In this document: one piece after another, positions 17,803-26,084 of the stretch
Layout: the number at the start of each line of letters is the position of its first letter
Position numbering within the stretch: the first letter of the stretch is position 1
Assembly (NCBI GenBank): GCA_041685735.1
Contig: JAWLFE010000002.1
Location: 71,803-135,802, forward strand
Source of the DNA: CSSed11-175R1 sp041685735
Lineage (GTDB): Bacteria; Actinomycetota; Nitriliruptoria; Nitriliruptorales; Nitriliruptoraceae
Direction: 5' to 3'
Length of the DNA: 64,000 nucleotides
The notes under the pieces: generated by a model
Told to the model about the DNA's origin: nothing
The model's database searches: none
The model's input: the letters and a program-made list of their open reading frames with translations, nothing else
Program-made: the position numbers and the translations under genes

Positions 17803-18435
17803 TCACCCCGCCGTTGCCGCCACCGTTCGCCAGGCGGCCATCTGGGAGACGATCGCGGTGAGCAGGCCCTCGACCTCTGCTGGTCCTGCGCCACCCCGTA
17901 CCGCGATGTTGAGGCCGAGGACCATGCCGAGCAGGAGGTCGGTGCGCTCATCGATCGCCTCGGTGCCGATCTCGCCATGGTCCGCCGCCCGCTGCAGGGC
18001 GGCTCGCAGAGCCGCGCGGACACGGTCGCGGTAGCGGTGGGTCCGCGTGGTGATGTCGTCGTCCAGCCCGCCATCCTCGGCCATGAGGTTGATGACCAGG
18101 CAGCCACGTTTCCTGTCGGCGGTGATCCAGGCCAGCAGTGAGCGGAAGAAGCGTTCGATCGCGTCCAGCCCGCCACCGGCGTGCTGGAGTGGTCCGACGA
18201 GGTGCTCGTCGAGTCGCGCCTCGTAGTGCTCGATCGCGCGGTCGAGCAGGCGGGACTTCGATCCGAAGGTGTTGTAGAGGCTGGACTGGCTGACGCCCAA
18301 CTCCCGCTCGAGGGCACGGGTCGAGGTGGCGCGGTAGCCGTCGCGCCAGAACACCTCGAGGGCGGCCGTGAGCACCTGCTCGTCGTCGAAGGCGCGCGGG
18401 CGTCCTCGGCGTGGCGTGTCGGCCGTGGGTGCCAT
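17803..18435 (-). CDS. TetR-family transcriptional repressor
   Basis: A 210-residue TetR regulator. The helix-turn-helix (about 15-62) reads AALEVFWRDGYRATSTRALE, then RELGVSQSSLYNTFGSKSRL, followed by an all-helical ligand domain. The gene is divergent from the AhpD-like pair at 18558-19752. The 122-bp spacer holds a strong promoter and a palindrome (18515-18530), so this protein probably represses itself and that pair. Confidence 0.88.
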   Translation of the reverse strand: MAPTADTPRRGRPRAFDDEQVLTAALEVFWRDGYRATSTRALERELGVSQSSLYNTFGSKSRLLDRAIEHYEARLDEHLVGPLQHAGGGLDAIERFFRSLLAWITADRKRGCLVINLMAEDGGLDDDITTRTHRYRDRVRAALRAALQRAADHGEIGTEAIDERTDLLLGMVLGLNIAVRGGAGPAEVEGLLTAIVSQMAAWRTVAATAG

Positions 18436-18477
18436 CAGGGGAACCTCGAGGTCGCGGTCGAGCAGCTCGTCGGACCC

Positions 18478-18530
18478 TTGACAGGGTAGTGGAGCAGGCG
18501 CTACACAATGTATCTGGAGCGATCGCTTCA
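18478..18530 (+). promoter_or_regulatory. Promoter and TetR-type operator for the AhpD-like pair
   Basis: TTGACA (18478-18483) and TACACA (18502-18507), spaced by 18 bases, form a promoter reading toward the AhpD-like genes. Immediately downstream lies TGGAGCGATCGCTTCA (18515-18530), a 16-bp palindrome with one mismatched pair and a perfect AGCGATCGCT core. A TetR dimer bound there would block transcription. The function is inferred from position. Confidence 0.5.
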
Positions 18531-18557
18531 GAATTGGGAGAACGCTGGGAGGCGACC

Positions 18558-19193
18558 ATGGCGCGACTGCCCTACATCGAACCGGAGCAGGCCGATCCGG
18601 TGACCAGACAGGTCTACGACGATGCGGAGGCCCGGTTCGAGATGGTCCTCAACATCTTCAAGATCACCGGCAACGCCCCGGAGATCGCCCAGAAGATGTG
18701 GGAGATCTACTTCGACATCCTCCAGGATGGCCAGGTCACCTGGGTCGACAAGGAACTGCTGATCCTCAAGTCGACCAAGATGGGGGACTGCCTGTACTGC
18801 GTCACGCAGCACGAGGTCGTCTCCGGTCGCCTGGGTGTCACACCGGAGAAGCAGGCGGACATCGTCGGTGTCGAGTACCGCGCCTCCGAGCACTACACGC
18901 CGGCCGAGGTCGCCATCCTGGACCTGTGCGCACACGTGGTGCTCGATCCCGAACGGATCCCGGCCGAGGTGTGGCGCCGTGTCAAGGAGCACTACGACGA
19001 CGGGCAGATCGTCGAGCTGGTCGCGACCATCGGTGCCTACCTGCAGGTGTCGAAGTTCGGGGATGCGCTCGGCGTCGAACTCGAGGAGGTCTGGTACGGC
19101 CACGAGCCGGTGCTCTTCGCAGCCGAACCACCGGTCTCCGAGGCGTCCCGCCACCACCTCGAGACCTTCCGGTCCAAGACCCCGAGCGCCTGA
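18558..19193 (+). CDS. AhpD-like / carboxymuconolactone-decarboxylase-family protein
   Basis: A 211-residue all-helical protein of the AhpD/CMD family. The alkylhydroperoxidase active-site arrangement is intact: a Glu at about 66, then CLYC (Cys78, Cys81) and His85. It could reduce peroxides or act as a thiol-dependent oxidoreductase. ATG 18558 has GGGAGG seven bases upstream. Only 10 bp separate it from the next, related gene, so the two probably form a heteromer or an operon under the divergent TetR. Confidence 0.8.
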   Translation: MARLPYIEPEQADPVTRQVYDDAEARFEMVLNIFKITGNAPEIAQKMWEIYFDILQDGQVTWVDKELLILKSTKMGDCLYCVTQHEVVSGRLGVTPEKQADIVGVEYRASEHYTPAEVAILDLCAHVVLDPERIPAEVWRRVKEHYDDGQIVELVATIGAYLQVSKFGDALGVELEEVWYGHEPVLFAAEPPVSEASRHHLETFRSKTPSA

Positions 19194-19203
19194 GGAGCCC
19201 GCC

Positions 19204-19752
19204 ATGCCCATCACCGCCACCATCGACCGTCCGACCGCTGCCCTCGAGGAGGTCTACGCCCGCGCGGAGGAGCACTTCGGCCTGGTCCCGAACTTCGTGA
19301 AGGTCCTGGCCACCAACCCCACCTTCTGTACCTCGATCACCAACTTCGTGATCCAGGCGACGGGGGAAGGGCGGGTCAGCTGGGCCTTCAAGGAGCTCGT
19401 CATCCTGAAGACGCTGCGGGCCACCGGCGCCTACTACGGCTACGGCGCCCACGAACGGCTCGCCTTGGAACTCGGCAACAGCGCGGAACGCATCGGTGAC
19501 CTGAACAACTCGCTGTGGGAGGACAGTGACCACTTCCAGCCGGCTGAGAAGGCGGTGTTCGCCCTGATCGAACAGATCGCCGAGGATGCCAACGATGTGG
19601 GTGACGATCTCTGGGACCCGTTGCACGAGCACTGGGATCACGGGCAGTTGCTGGAACTGGCGGCGGTGATCACGACGTTCCTGAACATCGGACGGCTGTT
19701 CGACACCCTCGGGGTCAGCGATCCGGTCCTGTTCGCGCGATCGGTCGGCTGA
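19204..19752 (+). CDS. AhpD-like family protein lacking the CxxC pair
   Basis: A 182-residue relative of the preceding AhpD-like protein. The equivalent active-site segment reads GAYYGYGAH, so both catalytic cysteines are replaced by Tyr/Gly while the His (83) and upstream Glu (64) remain. A partner or regulatory subunit role is likely rather than peroxidase activity. GAGGAG overlapping the upstream TGA serves as the ribosome-binding site. The gene ends 25 bp before a large hairpin. Confidence 0.75.
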   Translation: MPITATIDRPTAALEEVYARAEEHFGLVPNFVKVLATNPTFCTSITNFVIQATGEGRVSWAFKELVILKTLRATGAYYGYGAHERLALELGNSAERIGDLNNSLWEDSDHFQPAEKAVFALIEQIAEDANDVGDDLWDPLHEHWDHGQLLELAAVITTFLNIGRLFDTLGVSDPVLFARSVG

Positions 19753-19777
19753 GTCGGGTCATCACCCGCGATGCCAC

Positions 19778-19889
19778 CAACGGCCGTGGGGCCCTCCCGG
19801 GCTGCCGGGGGGGCCCCCGCCCGGGGTCGTGGGNNNNNNNNNNCGGGGGGGGGGCCGGGGGGGGGTGCGGGGGGCCCCCACGGCCGTTG
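19778..19889. terminator. Large inverted repeat enclosing a sequencing gap, probable bidirectional terminator
   Basis: CAACGGCCGTGGGG (19778-19791) is repeated exactly inverted as CCCCACGGCCGTTG (19876-19889). Between them lie long G and C runs and a 10-N gap. The element sits between convergent genes (the AhpD-like pair and the leftward membrane gene), where a bidirectional terminator is expected. The poly-G runs and the Ns suggest that sequencing failed through the hairpin. Confidence 0.55.
19834..19843. other. Assembly gap (10 N)
   Basis: Ten unknown bases lie inside G/C homopolymer sequence within the loop of the inverted repeat described at 19778-19889. The gap is non-coding. Confidence 0.95.
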
Positions 19890-19905
19890 ATCGTGCGGGG
19901 TGTGG

Positions 19906-20598
19906 CTACCGCGAGGCGGAGCGTTCCCTGGCGACCTCCAGGATCCGGATCGACTGGAACCGCAGGACGTGGATGATGGTCGCAAGGCCGAGCACGATGC
20001 CGAACAGGTGCATCCCGACGCCGAGCCGGCGGACGCCTTCGAGGGCCGAGCCCCACTGCGCGGCGGCCGTGAGGGCTGCCTCAGAGGAGCCGACGACATC
20101 GGCGGCGACGTAGAAGTGCAGGACGACCGCCACGACGATGGCCATCATGCCCATCATCATGGACACGACCATCCCCTTGGCCGCCGCCGGCATCTTCAGG
20201 GTCTGCACGTGCCCGGAGGCCAGCGTCTGGACGTCGCCACCCTCGCTACGGAACACGCCGAGGATGCGGGCGATCGCGAAGGTGATCGCGGAGAACACGG
20301 CGGTGAAGCCGATGAACATCACGCCGGTGGTCACGTGGCCGAGCTGGGCGATCATGGCGGGGTCTGCGGAGGTCGCGATGGCGTTCGACCGGACGAACCC
20401 GAGGATCAGGGCGGCGGCGAAGGCCATCACCGCCATGACGAACATCGGCGCCCACAGCCGGTTGCCCATCGTCTGGGGGAGGTTCAGCCCGAGCCCTTGA
20501 TCGGAGGCGACGACGGTGAACTCGTCGGGGCGCTTCTCGGCCCGGGTCGGGATCTTGCTGGTGGTGGTGCTCGGACGGTTCGGTGTCTGCGTTGACAT
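19906..20598 (-). CDS. Membrane protein of unknown function (paralogue of the next gene)
   Basis: A 230-residue protein with four predicted membrane segments: about 50-68 (LWAPMFVMAVMAFAAALILG), 86-110, 138-160 (Met-rich) and 195-213. Its body is homologous to the C-terminal half of the adjacent 314-residue protein: shared LW.PM...A..A, EGG.VQ.L....VKTL.MP..AK and VLRFQSIRI.E-type ends. AAGGAG precedes ATG 20598. I do not recognise the family. The Met-rich helix (MMMGMMAIV) might bind metal or haem, but this is only a suggestion. It is transcribed with the upstream paralogue (30-bp gap). Confidence 0.7.
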   Translation of the reverse strand: MSTQTPNRPSTTTSKIPTRAEKRPDEFTVVASDQGLGLNLPQTMGNRLWAPMFVMAVMAFAAALILGFVRSNAIATSADPAMIAQLGHVTTGVMFIGFTAVFSAITFAIARILGVFRSEGGDVQTLASGHVQTLKMPAAAKGMVVSMMMGMMAIVVAVVLHFYVAADVVGSSEAALTAAAQWGSALEGVRRLGVGMHLFGIVLGLATIIHVLRFQSIRILEVARERSASR

Positions 20599-20628
20599 GG
20601 GGGTGTCTCCTTGCCCGGATGGGGCGTC

Positions 20629-21573
20629 TCAGGCGGCCGTGGTGATGAGTTCGCGGATGCGGGTGAACTGGAACCCGAGCACCCGGCTGATGGTGTAGAG
20701 GGCGAGCACGATGCCCGACAGCAGGACACCGAGCGCGACCTCACGGAGCGGTCCGAGCCAGGCGGCGTTGGTCGCGAAGACCGCGGCGTTGCCGGCGTAC
20801 TGGGTGGCGACGACGGCGTAGCCGATGAACTGGCCGATCGCGGCCATCATCCCGACGGCCATCAGGGCGATGAACGCCTTGGCGGAGGTGGGCATCGTGA
20901 GCGTCTTGACCGGTGCGCCGAGGGCTGCCTGGACCTCGCCGCCGCCTTCACGCAGGCCGGCCAGGATGCTGCCGAGCAGGAACGAGATGCCCGACAGCAG
21001 CAGGCCCTCGCCGAGGAACAGCGTGCCCTGGGCCCAGGCGCTCAACCCGCGGAAGGCCGCCGAGTCCGCCGCCTGACCACTGGCGGCCAGGCCGACGATC
21101 AGGCCGATGACCAGCGCCATCGCGCCCATCGCCAGCATCGGTAGCCACAGGGCGCGGGCCATGCGGTGGATCAACAGCGGGGGCGGTGGGTTGGCGGACA
21201 CCTTCGCGGGTCCGATGTCGGTCGAGATGGTGGTGGGGCTGGTCGGCTGCCGTGCCGCATCCCCGACGATGGCGGTCAGCGCCTGCGTGACGCTGTCGAC
21301 CCGGTACCACAGACGGACGATGATGCCGATGAGCACCACGGCGATACCGATCTTCATCACCCCCAGCCCGGTCGTGCCGAGACCGAAGGGCCACGCCAAC
21401 TGCGAGGCCAGGACCGGCGACGAGTCTGCGATCACGAGGTTGCCGATCGTGGTGATCGCGACGACCATCAGCCCGACGATCGCGGCCACGATCCCGACCT
21501 TCGCGTGGGACGTCGCCGTCCGGGGGTTGGCGCCGGCAGCGGGTCGCGCCGCCAGATCGAGTGTGCGTGCCAT
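20629..21573 (-). CDS. Membrane protein of unknown function (two-part paralogue)
   Basis: A 314-residue protein with about six membrane segments. The N-terminal third adds two helices (about 26-48 and 68-88) absent from the downstream paralogue. Residues about 135-314 match that paralogue along its length (LWLPMLAMGAMALVIGLIVG, EGGGEVQAALGAPVKTLTMP). AGAGAGGA precedes ATG 21573. The pair lies directly downstream of a Crp/Fnr regulator on the same strand, which suggests a respiratory or stress-linked membrane system. No family is recognised. Confidence 0.7.
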   Translation of the reverse strand: MARTLDLAARPAAGANPRTATSHAKVGIVAAIVGLMVVAITTIGNLVIADSSPVLASQLAWPFGLGTTGLGVMKIGIAVVLIGIIVRLWYRVDSVTQALTAIVGDAARQPTSPTTISTDIGPAKVSANPPPPLLIHRMARALWLPMLAMGAMALVIGLIVGLAASGQAADSAAFRGLSAWAQGTLFLGEGLLLSGISFLLGSILAGLREGGGEVQAALGAPVKTLTMPTSAKAFIALMAVGMMAAIGQFIGYAVVATQYAGNAAVFATNAAWLGPLREVALGVLLSGIVLALYTISRVLGFQFTRIRELITTAA

Positions 21574-21734
21574 GATGTGTCCTCTCTGTCGCCCGCGGTT
21601 CCGCGGTGTGCGCCCGAGCGGCGCGCTACCAGGAACAACACACGGTCAGAGCCAACGACACCGCGACTGTCGGCTACACGACACGATCGGTCGTCGACAC
21701 CCCGATCCGCGAGACGACCCGCCGAACCACCTGC

Positions 21735-22415
21735 TCACGGCAGGGTGGCGGGCAACCGTTCCGGGGCGACGACCTCGATGCAGCGGTAGGCGAGCTTCAC
21801 CGCGCCGTCCGCCTCGAAGGCCTTCAAAGTCGCGTTGACCCCCTGGCGACTCGCATCGACCAACTCGGCCAGGGTGGTCTGGGTCAGGTCCAGACTGCCC
21901 GGCACGCCGCCCGTGTGATCGAGCAGGACCCGCGCCACGCGATGTGCCAGGTCTCCCGCGGTGAGTTCCAGCAGCCGCCGTTGGCTGCGTTCCAACCGGG
22001 AGGCCACGGAGAACAGCAGGCGTTGGGTCACGTCAGGCCGGTGCTCGAGGAGTCCCCAGAACCGACCGGTGTCGAGCAGCACGACCTCCGCCTCCTGCAG
22101 CGCACGGACCGTGAACGGCAACCTGGTCCGACACAGCAGGGGGATGTCGCCGAAGATGTCCCCGGACCGCAGGACCTGCAGCACGACACGGCGGCCCGGC
22201 GACGGCGTGCACACCAGTTCCATCGTGCCGGAGACGACGATGCCCACCTTCGTGACGGGCTCGCCCTCGCGCAGGACGGGTTCCCCCGTAGCCAGGCTCG
22301 TCCGTCCGACGGTCCTGATCAACTCCCTGAGTTCGACGGGTCCGAACAGGGCACCGTCGGGGCGGGGCGCGATGGGCCGGGGGCTGGCCATGTCGGGCGG
22401 CTCAACGAGCGACAT
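21735..22415 (-). CDS. Crp/Fnr-family transcriptional regulator
   Basis: A 226-residue Crp/Fnr regulator. The effector beta-roll (about 20-125) contains GEPVLREGEPVTKVGIVVSG and GDIFGDIPLL. A helix-turn-helix follows (about 165-215: LTQTTLAELVDASRQGVNAT). There is no Cys cluster, so it is not an Fe-S Fnr. ATG 22415 has GGAGG five bases upstream and is preferred over the longer frame. The two membrane paralogues follow 162 bp downstream on the same strand and are the obvious candidate targets. Confidence 0.87.
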   Translation of the reverse strand: MSLVEPPDMASPRPIAPRPDGALFGPVELRELIRTVGRTSLATGEPVLREGEPVTKVGIVVSGTMELVCTPSPGRRVVLQVLRSGDIFGDIPLLCRTRLPFTVRALQEAEVVLLDTGRFWGLLEHRPDVTQRLLFSVASRLERSQRRLLELTAGDLAHRVARVLLDHTGGVPGSLDLTQTTLAELVDASRQGVNATLKAFEADGAVKLAYRCIEVVAPERLPATLP

Positions 22416-22634
22416 GACGGCCTCCGATGTCTTCGAGACGCACAACAACCGAGGTGAACGTCTCATTCCGACGTCGGCCCAGTCCCCACGGGGCACGCCC
22501 GAGGGGAAGAGCGCTACATCGAGACCGGTTGCCCCCTGACCTGACCATGCTGACCCAGTGGCGAGGCCCCCGGTGCTCGATGGATCGACGCGGTCGACGA
22601 TCGTGGTCTCCTACGTCCCATTCCCGGCACGGAG

Positions 22635-22847
22635 ATGGTGCATGCCCAGCGAGTCGACCAGGGGATGCCGGTGATCGAGTTGCTGCTCCCACGCACCGAT
22701 CTGGCCGTCCTGCTCCAGTTGGTCTCGCTGCTGGCAGTCATCTCGGCAGGACTGTGGTGGACCCGCCGCTCTCCGGACCTCCGCCTGGTGGTGATCGGTT
22801 CGGGTCTGTTGCTTCTCGCCCTGCTGGGTCTTCGTGCGGCCCACTGA
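22635..22847 (+). CDS. Small membrane protein of unknown function
   Basis: A 70-codon frame with two hydrophobic stretches (LAVLLQLVSLLAVISAGLWW at about 23-42 and LRLVVIGSGLLLLALLGLRA at about 49-68), separated by a charged turn (TRRSPD). This looks like a real two-helix mini-protein rather than a shadow frame. The start is uncertain (ATG 22635 or ATG 22665) because neither has a well-spaced ribosome-binding site. It ends 33 bp before a perfect hairpin that could terminate it. Confidence 0.45.
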   Translation: MVHAQRVDQGMPVIELLLPRTDLAVLLQLVSLLAVISAGLWWTRRSPDLRLVVIGSGLLLLALLGLRAAH

Positions 22848-22880
22848 TGCCCAACCATGAACGCTCAGGCACGCCGGCCT

Positions 22881-22907
22881 GCGACGGACCGCCCCGCGGT
22901 CCGTCGC
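22881..22907. terminator. Perfect 12-bp hairpin, bidirectional terminator
   Basis: GCGACGGACCGC (22881-22892) and its exact inverse GCGGTCCGTCGC (22896-22907) flank a three-base loop. It lies between the convergent small membrane protein and the AhpD-like gene ending at 22936. No T-tract follows, as is common in high-GC actinobacteria. Confidence 0.65.
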
Positions 22908-22935
22908 GGCCCAACGGATGGGCCGACGGTGACAG

Positions 22936-23481
22936 TCAGTCGAGCGCGGGTGCTTCGGGCAGGTCGATCTCGGTCCCCACGAAGTGGTTGAAGTAGTTGG
23001 TCATGATGGTGCGCACGACCTCCGCGTACGCCTCGATGAGTTCCTGCTCGGACCAGCCCGCCTCGGTCGCGGTCTTCCAGGTGGTGTCATCGACGTAGCC
23101 CTTGTGTCGGGCGATCTCACGTACGACCTGCAACAGTGAGCTCAGACGTTCGTCGTCGGGCAGCGTGCCGCGGCGGATGTCCTTGGTCTGCTCCACGGAG
23201 TAGCCGGCCGCCCTGGCCGCACCCGTGTAGGCCGCCTGGCAGTAGTCGCAGCCGTTGGCGTTGGCGACCGTCAGGTGGATCGCGGGGCGGGTGGCGGGCT
23301 CGAGCGATGACTCCTCACTGAGCAGCTGCTCCACGGACGCGTACATCTTGAGCATGGCGGGCGCATGCGCCATCTCGCCGAAGATGTTGATCACCTTGCC
23401 GACCTGCTGGCCCAGGACGGCGAGGGTCTCCTTGCTGGCGTCCGGGGCGGAATCGACAGTGTGGACGGGAACGCGGGGCAT
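22936..23481 (-). CDS. AhpD-like / carboxymuconolactone-decarboxylase-family protein
   Basis: A 181-residue AhpD-like protein with the CxxC pair (GCDYCQAAYTGAAR, Cys78 and Cys81). The usual His four residues later is Tyr. It is probably a peroxidase or thiol oxidoreductase of the uncharacterised peroxidase-related type. AAGGAG lies upstream of ATG 23481, and the long upstream extension of the frame is rejected. It is the third AhpD-like gene within 5 kb, so this stretch looks dedicated to peroxide or redox stress. Confidence 0.82.
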   Translation of the reverse strand: MPRVPVHTVDSAPDASKETLAVLGQQVGKVINIFGEMAHAPAMLKMYASVEQLLSEESSLEPATRPAIHLTVANANGCDYCQAAYTGAARAAGYSVEQTKDIRRGTLPDDERLSSLLQVVREIARHKGYVDDTTWKTATEAGWSEQELIEAYAEVVRTIMTNYFNHFVGTEIDLPEAPALD

Positions 23482-23827
23482 CGTGATGCTCTCCTTCGGG
23501 TCGCTGAACGTTGCGTGCTCAACCAGGACAACAACCAGGCGCCGCGGATCCTTCCACCGGGGAGCGAGGATCGGCGCCTGTGCGGGCCGCTCGCTGACGG
23601 CCCAACGGGGCGCTCCTCCCGGCGTGCCCGGCCCTGTCCTACAGATGTGTCCGGACGTGCCGATGTGGGAAGGGCACCCGTCGGAGCCCTCCCTCTGCGG
23701 TCGCACTCGACGTGGTGTGAAGGAAGCCTCGACCGGGCAGCGGTGTTGCCCGGCGCGGGGAAGGCAGCGCATCCGGTGCGGACCAGGAGAGCGGCGTGGG
23801 ATCTCGATCGCGGGCAGAGAGTGCCGG
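23482..23827. other. Intergenic region between divergent genes
   Basis: A 346-bp region between the leftward AhpD-like gene and the rightward GGDEF-EAL gene; both promoters must lie here. Open frames through it have no ribosome-binding site or protein-like composition. I see no clear promoter pair, RNA gene or repeat. Confidence 0.4.
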
Positions 23828-26021
23828 ATGAGGCGTCTGTCGTTGCGGCCTGGGCCCCGACGGTGGTCGCTGATGTGGGTGTTCGCGGTGCGGTCAGCCG
23901 TCGTCTTCGTGGTGGTCGGGGTCGTCCTGCACTTCCTCGTCGAACGACTGGTGGAGGAGCAGTTCCACGCACACGCCGAGTTCCACGCGGTGTTCGTGAC
24001 CGAGGCCGTCCTGCATCCGACCCTGTCGGATGTGCCGTTGACGGGCCCCGGTGCCCGGTCCGAGCAGATCGAACTGGCTGAGGAGCTGCAGAAGTACGTC
24101 GTCGACCTCGATGAGACCGTCTACCACGTGGTCGTGTGGGGACAGGACGGCACGGTCGTCGCTGCCGCCGACGTCGACCACCTCGATGCTGCTGCTCCGA
24201 CCTATGCGCCGCTGCTGGAGCAGGCGAGCAGCGCGGGTGCCGTCAGCGTCGATGGCCCGGCGCCCTACCTCACCGCCGATCCGCCGGTGGACTCCACCCT
24301 GCGTACCTTCGTGCCGTTCGATCGAGATGGCGGACCGTCCCTGGTCGTCGAGGTCCACCAGGACTGGTCGCCGACCCTGGCGGCATCCCGGTCCTTCAGT
24401 CGGACCCTGGACGCCGGGCTGTTCGGCGGCATCGTGCTGCTGTGGGCCCTGTCCCTGCCCATCGCGCGGCGTGCGGGACGACGTCTGCATGAGCGGTCCC
24501 GGACCGATGAGCTGACCGACCTGCCCAACCGCACCGCCCTGGAGGAACGGCTGACCCACGCGCTGGCACGTCTCGATCGGAGTGGCGGCTGCGTGGCGCT
24601 GCTGTTCGTCGACCTGGACGGGTTCAAGACCGTCAACGACACCATGGGCCACGCGACCGGCGATGCGGTGCTCCGTCAGATCGCGGAACGGCTCCACGCC
24701 TGTACCCGCACGGCCGACACGGTCTCACGGTTCGCGGGCGACGAGTTCGTCGTGATCCTCGAGGACACCGACGACGTGCTGGCCGAGCAGGTCGCCCGCC
24801 GCATCCTGCATGAGATCGGGCGGCCCCTGGACGGCATGGGGGACCTCGGGCTGACCGCGAGCATCGGCATGGCGGCGACCGGTGATGCGGCGCTGGACGC
24901 GGACGTGCTGCTCCGCCAGGCGGATGCGGCGATGTACCACGTCAAGAGCGGTGGTGGGAACGGCTACCGCGTGTTCGACGACGCCCTCCGTGAGCAGGTT
25001 GCCCGCCGGAACCAGGTCGAGGCGCAGCTCCGTGGAGCGGTCACCCGTGGCGAGCTGCACCTGAACTTCCAACCGTTCGTCCCGCTCCAGCAGGGCCCCT
25101 ACGACCTGGTGGCGGTGGAGGCCCTGCTGCGTTGGACCCACCCCGACCTCGGACGCGTCGGGCCGGACGAGTTCATCCCGCTCGCTGAGCGCAATGGCAC
25201 GATCGAACAGCTCGGCGCGTGGGTCCTGCACGAGGTGTGTGTCCAGTTGGCCGCCTGGCAGCGCGATCTGCCGGCGGACCGACCGTTCACGGTGTTCGTG
25301 AACCTGTCGGCTGTGCAGCTCAACGACCGGCTGCTGGCGATGATCGATAGGTGCCTCGAACGGACCGGGGCCGATCCCCACCGGTTGGGTTTCGAGATCA
25401 CCGAGACCGCGGTCCTGGCCGCGGATGACGCGGCGGTGGTCGCACTGCTCGGCAGGCTGCGGGAACGTGGCTGTCAGATCGCCCTGGATGACTTCGGGAC
25501 CGGCTACTCGTCACTGTCGCGGCTCCGGGCGACCCCACTCGATCTGCTCAAGCTCGATGGTTCCTTCGTGAACCGGCGCAGTGCGGATNNNNNNNNNNNN
25601 NNNNNNNNNNNNNNNNNNNNNNNNNNNNNNNNNNNNNNNNNNNNNNNNNNNNNNNNNNNNNNNNNNNNNNNNNNNNNNNNNNNNNNNNGACTTCGGGACC
25701 GGCTACTCGTCACTGTCGCGGCTCCGGGCGACCCCACTCGATCTGCTCAAGCTCGATGGTTCCTTCGTGAACCGGCGCAGTGCGGATGGCCGGGAACAGG
25801 CGATACTGACCGCGGTGTCGCAACTGGCGCGCGAGATGGACATCCAGGTCCTCGCGGAGGGCATCGAGACCCAGGAGCAGCTCGCGGCCGTCACCGCGCT
25901 GGGCTTCGATCTGGCGCAGGGCTACCTGCTGGCCCGTCCGTCGCCACCCGGATCGGTGTGCGGGTGGCTTGCGGACGGGCTGTCGATCCCGCTGGCTGAG
26001 CTTGCGAGCCACGCCCCTTGA
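23828..26021 (+). CDS. Membrane-anchored GGDEF-EAL protein (interrupted by scaffold gap)
   Basis: A cyclic-di-GMP turnover enzyme. It has one membrane helix (about 16-38), an extracytoplasmic sensor (about 40-195), a second helix (about 197-212), GGDEF (about 220-385) with FAGDEF in place of GGDEF, then EAL with the signature EALLRW, FEITETA and DDFGTGYSSL. The phosphodiesterase half therefore looks competent and the cyclase half plausibly so. The frame is broken by 100 Ns at 25589-25688, but the 99 bp before the gap are repeated exactly after it. Merging the copies restores one frame through VLAEGIETQEQLAAV to the TGA at 26019-26021, giving about 664 residues. Confidence 0.85.
25490..25787. 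repeat. 99-bp exact duplication flanking a 100-N gap (scaffolding artefact)
   Basis: Bases 25490-25588 and 25689-25787 are identical, and both encode DFGTGYSSLSRLRATPLDLL and the following residues. The Ns lie exactly between the copies. This is the signature of two contigs that overlap by the assembler's k-mer length but were joined with a default 100-N spacer. Removing 199 bp gives an uninterrupted EAL domain. Confidence 0.93.
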
Positions 26022-26064
26022 GCTCGCGCCGGTCGGGACGGGGCGCGACGGTCGTGGCCGGCCG

Positions 26065-26080
26065 GGTTCGGAAGCGAACC
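26065..26080. terminator. Short hairpin between convergent genes
   Basis: GGTTCG and CGAACC pair around a GAAG loop, between the end of the GGDEF-EAL gene and the end of the leftward deiodinase-like gene. A weak terminator is possible. Confidence 0.35.
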
Positions 26081-26084
26081 GCCG

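Noticed and set aside
25490..25787. True tandem duplication inside the EAL domain
   Set aside because: The copies are identical for 99 bp and separated by exactly 100 Ns, and collapsing them restores the reading frame. A scaffolding artefact is far more likely.
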